Shown: piece by piece, positions 4,682-5,972 of the stretch
Numbering within the stretch: the first letter of the stretch is position 1
Layout: the number at the start of each line of letters is the position of its first letter
From: an uncultured Collinsella sp.
GTDB taxonomy: Bacteria; Actinomycetota; Coriobacteriia; Coriobacteriales; Coriobacteriaceae
Length of the DNA stretch: 5,972 bases
NCBI GenBank assembly: GCA_902489225.1
Contig: CABTZA010000113.1
Coordinates: forward strand, 1 to 5,972
Direction of reading: 5' to 3'
The notes under the pieces: model-generated
The model's input: only the letters and a program-made list of their open reading frames with translations
What the model was told of the DNA's origin: nothing
The model's database searches: none
Translations under genes and position numbers: made by a program

Positions 4682-5725
4682 ATGTCGTTTGGCAAATTCT
4701 TTAAAGATGCGCTGCTTCCCGTCACCGTGTGGACGTGCGGTGTGCTGCTGAGCTGCTTTGTGCTGACGGTCGCCGGCGCACCCGTTTCTATCGTGGTCGT
4801 GGCGGTCGGCGTGTCCTTTATCTTTGGTATGCTCGGCATCGTGATCGAGTACGCGCGCCGTCGTCGTTTTCTGCGCCAGCTGGAGCGCGCGGCAGAGGAG
4901 CTCGAGAGTCCCGCATGGGTGCAGGAGATGGTGCAATGCCCGACCTATGCCGAGGGCGAGCTCGAGTACGAGGTCTTGCGCCGGGTGGGCAAGGCGGCAT
5001 GCGACGAGGTTGCCGAAGGCCGGCGTCAGACCGATGACTATCGCGACTATATCGAGAGCTGGGTCCACGAGGCCAAGCTGCCTCTGGCGGCAGCCCATCT
5101 GATTTTGGAAAACCTGGACGGCAGCGAAGATGATCTGTCGCGCGTAGATGACCTCGGTCGCGAGCTTGCCCGCGTGGAGCGCTATATCGATCAAGCGCTG
5201 TACTACGCGCGCTCGGAAGTCGTGGAACGCGACTACCTGATTCGCCGCTGGGACCTTAAGACCTTGGTGACGGGCGCGATTAAAGCCAACGCGCGCGAGC
5301 TCATTGCGGCGCATGTGGCCCCGGTGTGCGAGAACCTCGACTTCGAGGTCTTTACCGACGAGAAGTGGCTCGAGTTTATTCTGGGCCAGCTCATTCAGAA
5401 CAGCATTAAATATGCGCGTGAGGACGGCGCAAAGATTGTGTTTTCGGGTGCGTTGCTGGACGAGGGTCTGGCAAGCGAGCGCATCGAGCTTACCGTCGCG
5501 GACAACGGCTGCGGCGTGTGTGCGGCAGACCTGCCGCGCGTGTTCGAGAAGGGCTTTACCGGCGACAACGGCCGCACCACCAAGCGTGCAACGGGTATTG
5601 GCCTCTACCTGGTGGCGCGCCTGTGCTCCAAGATGGGCATCGACGTCACCGCAGCATCCGAGCCCGGCGAAGGCTTCGTCGTCACGTTCGCCTCCTCGAC
5701 GAACAAGTTCCAATACTTTGAGTAG
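4682..5725 (+). CDS. Intramembrane-sensing sensor histidine kinase (BceS-like)
   Basis: This 347-residue kinase sits in the inner membrane and would phosphorylate the regulator encoded just upstream. Two transmembrane helices (about 11-31 and 35-55) are joined by only a few residues (AGAP) and followed by RRRR at 59-62. There is thus no extracytoplasmic sensor domain, which is the hallmark of intramembrane-sensing kinases. In BceS relatives the signal comes from a partner ABC transporter. After a short coiled segment comes the H-box YIESWVHEAKLPL with H129; the W-V-H-E-x-K-x-P form is typical of this family. The ATPase domain has the N-box QLIQNSIKYA (N240), G1 box DNGCG (274-278), an F-box-like VFEKGFTGDNGR and G2 box ATGIGLYLV (303-311). 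At the fourth position after H129, where the phosphatase motif has T or N, there is L133. The protein looks complete. No transporter genes follow within the window. Confidence 0.93.
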   Translation: MSFGKFFKDALLPVTVWTCGVLLSCFVLTVAGAPVSIVVVAVGVSFIFGMLGIVIEYARRRRFLRQLERAAEELESPAWVQEMVQCPTYAEGELEYEVLRRVGKAACDEVAEGRRQTDDYRDYIESWVHEAKLPLAAAHLILENLDGSEDDLSRVDDLGRELARVERYIDQALYYARSEVVERDYLIRRWDLKTLVTGAIKANARELIAAHVAPVCENLDFEVFTDEKWLEFILGQLIQNSIKYAREDGAKIVFSGALLDEGLASERIELTVADNGCGVCAADLPRVFEKGFTGDNGRTTKRATGIGLYLVARLCSKMGIDVTAASEPGEGFVVTFASSTNKFQYFE

Positions 5726-5729
5726 GCGG

Positions 5730-5751
5730 GCCGTCTTGCGGCACGGACGGC
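5730..5751 (+). terminator. Weak hairpin just after the kinase gene
   Basis: GCCGTC (5730-5735) pairs with GACGGC (5746-5751) around a 10-base loop, starting 5 bases after the stop codon. There is no U-tract, so rho-independent termination is doubtful. It could attenuate readthrough from the two-component operon into whatever follows. Confidence 0.3.
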
Positions 5752-5753
5752 TG

Positions 5754-5809
5754 TGTTCCCGAACGTGAACTTAGCTAAGGCAATTGGCGCCATGTTCCTG
5801 AACGTGAAC
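5754..5809 (+). repeat. Two 17-bp direct repeats, possible paired operators
   Basis: TGTTCCCGAACGTGAAC (5754-5770) and TGTTCCTGAACGTGAAC (5793-5809) differ at one base and start 39 bp apart. Each has the internal form GTTC-N2-GAAC-N2-GAAC, so half-sites occur both as a dyad and in tandem. Between them are three short palindromes: TTAGCTAA (5771-5778), CAATTG (5781-5786) and TGGCGCCA (5785-5792). They lie about 30 and 70 bases after the kinase stop and may control a gene downstream of the window. The regulator is unknown. Confidence 0.6.
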
Positions 5810-5814
5810 ACAAC

Positions 5815-5840
5815 TATGGGGCTCAAATGAATCCCCCATA
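5815..5840. repeat. 7-bp inverted repeat, 12-base loop
   Basis: TATGGGG (5815-5821) pairs with CCCCATA (5834-5840). It follows the second direct repeat by 5 bases and could be part of the same regulatory region or the first stem of a terminator. Confidence 0.4.
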
Positions 5841-5972
5841 ACAAAAACGTGCCCCCCCCCAACAGGGGGGCCCCCCATTCCCTTTTCATGCCAAACCTTG
5901 AAAAAAAGACGGGGAGGCCGCCGGGGCGGGGGGGGGGTCCTTCAGGGAGAGCCCCCCCGCCCCCCGCCCCGA
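5841..5972. other. Homopolymer-rich, probably unreliable contig end
   Basis: After AAAAACGTG come C9 (5852-5860), AACA, G6 (5865-5870) and C6 (5871-5876). Later there are A7 (5901-5907), G10 (5928-5937), C7 (5952-5958) and C6 (5960-5965). The C9-AACA-G6 part could be the stem of a real terminator-like hairpin. The density of long G and C runs is unlike anything else in the window, and no coding signal is present. I read this as degraded sequence at an assembly edge, though a true low-complexity region is possible. Confidence 0.55.

Noticed and set aside
4007..5713. A 568-codon open frame on the minus strand across the response regulator and kinase
   Set aside because: This has the same cause: both sense genes share one frame and lack TTA/CTA/TCA codons until the CTA at regulator codon 3, which ends the frame. 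The translation is histidine- and arginine-rich low-information sequence.
5605..5889. A 94-codon minus-strand frame covering the end of the kinase and the repeats
   Set aside because: It overlaps the kinase 3' end and runs through the direct repeats and homopolymers. It has no domain and a start region in doubtful sequence.
5852..5965. G-quadruplex-forming region
   Set aside because: Although G runs occur, the sequence quality there is suspect, so no structural claim is justified.

Overview
The window looks like chromosomal DNA of a fairly GC-rich gut actinobacterium. The style fits Coriobacteriia, probably Collinsella or a close relative. The basis is codon use (CGC/CGT arginine, almost no TTA/CTA/TCA), the short-loop BceS-like kinase and general protein character. 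I could not run a database search, so the genus is an inference.

Layout from left to right. Positions 1-428 hold the 3' end of an IS110-family transposase (bridge-RNA-guided recombinase family); the rest of the element lies to the left of the window. Its arginine codons (12 of 21 are AGG) are unlike those of the neighbouring genes, as expected of a mobile element. It ends less than 60 bases from the 3' end of a convergent gene for a GNAT-family N-acetyltransferase (485-1126, minus strand). A 278-base divergent intergenic region then leads to purH (1405-3012, plus strand), the complete bifunctional enzyme for the last two steps of IMP synthesis. The left half of that gap is rich in potential stem-loops. 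A strong intrinsic terminator follows purH.

Next is an unrecognised 235-residue gene (3118-3825) that appears to have its own extended -10 promoter embedded against the purH terminator. A 175-base gap with two consecutive hairpins, a 10-bp palindrome and a -10-like box precedes a two-component system. The system is an OmpR/PhoB-type response regulator (4001-4672) and, 9 bases later, a short histidine kinase (4682-5725). The kinase has two adjacent transmembrane helices and almost no extracytoplasmic loop, which is the BceS/intramembrane-sensing architecture. Such pairs usually sense cell-envelope stress or antimicrobial peptides together with a BceAB-type ABC transporter. No transporter is in the window; it could be just downstream.

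After the kinase there is no gene. The region holds two near-identical 17-bp repeats 39 bp apart (possible operators) and inverted repeats. The last ~120 bases are dominated by G and C homopolymers and look like an unreliable contig end.

I found no clear new defence or multi-gene system. The items most worth a second look are the paired repeats downstream of the kinase, the structured leader of purH, the kinase's missing phosphatase residue, and the outward -35 box at the end of the IS110 element.
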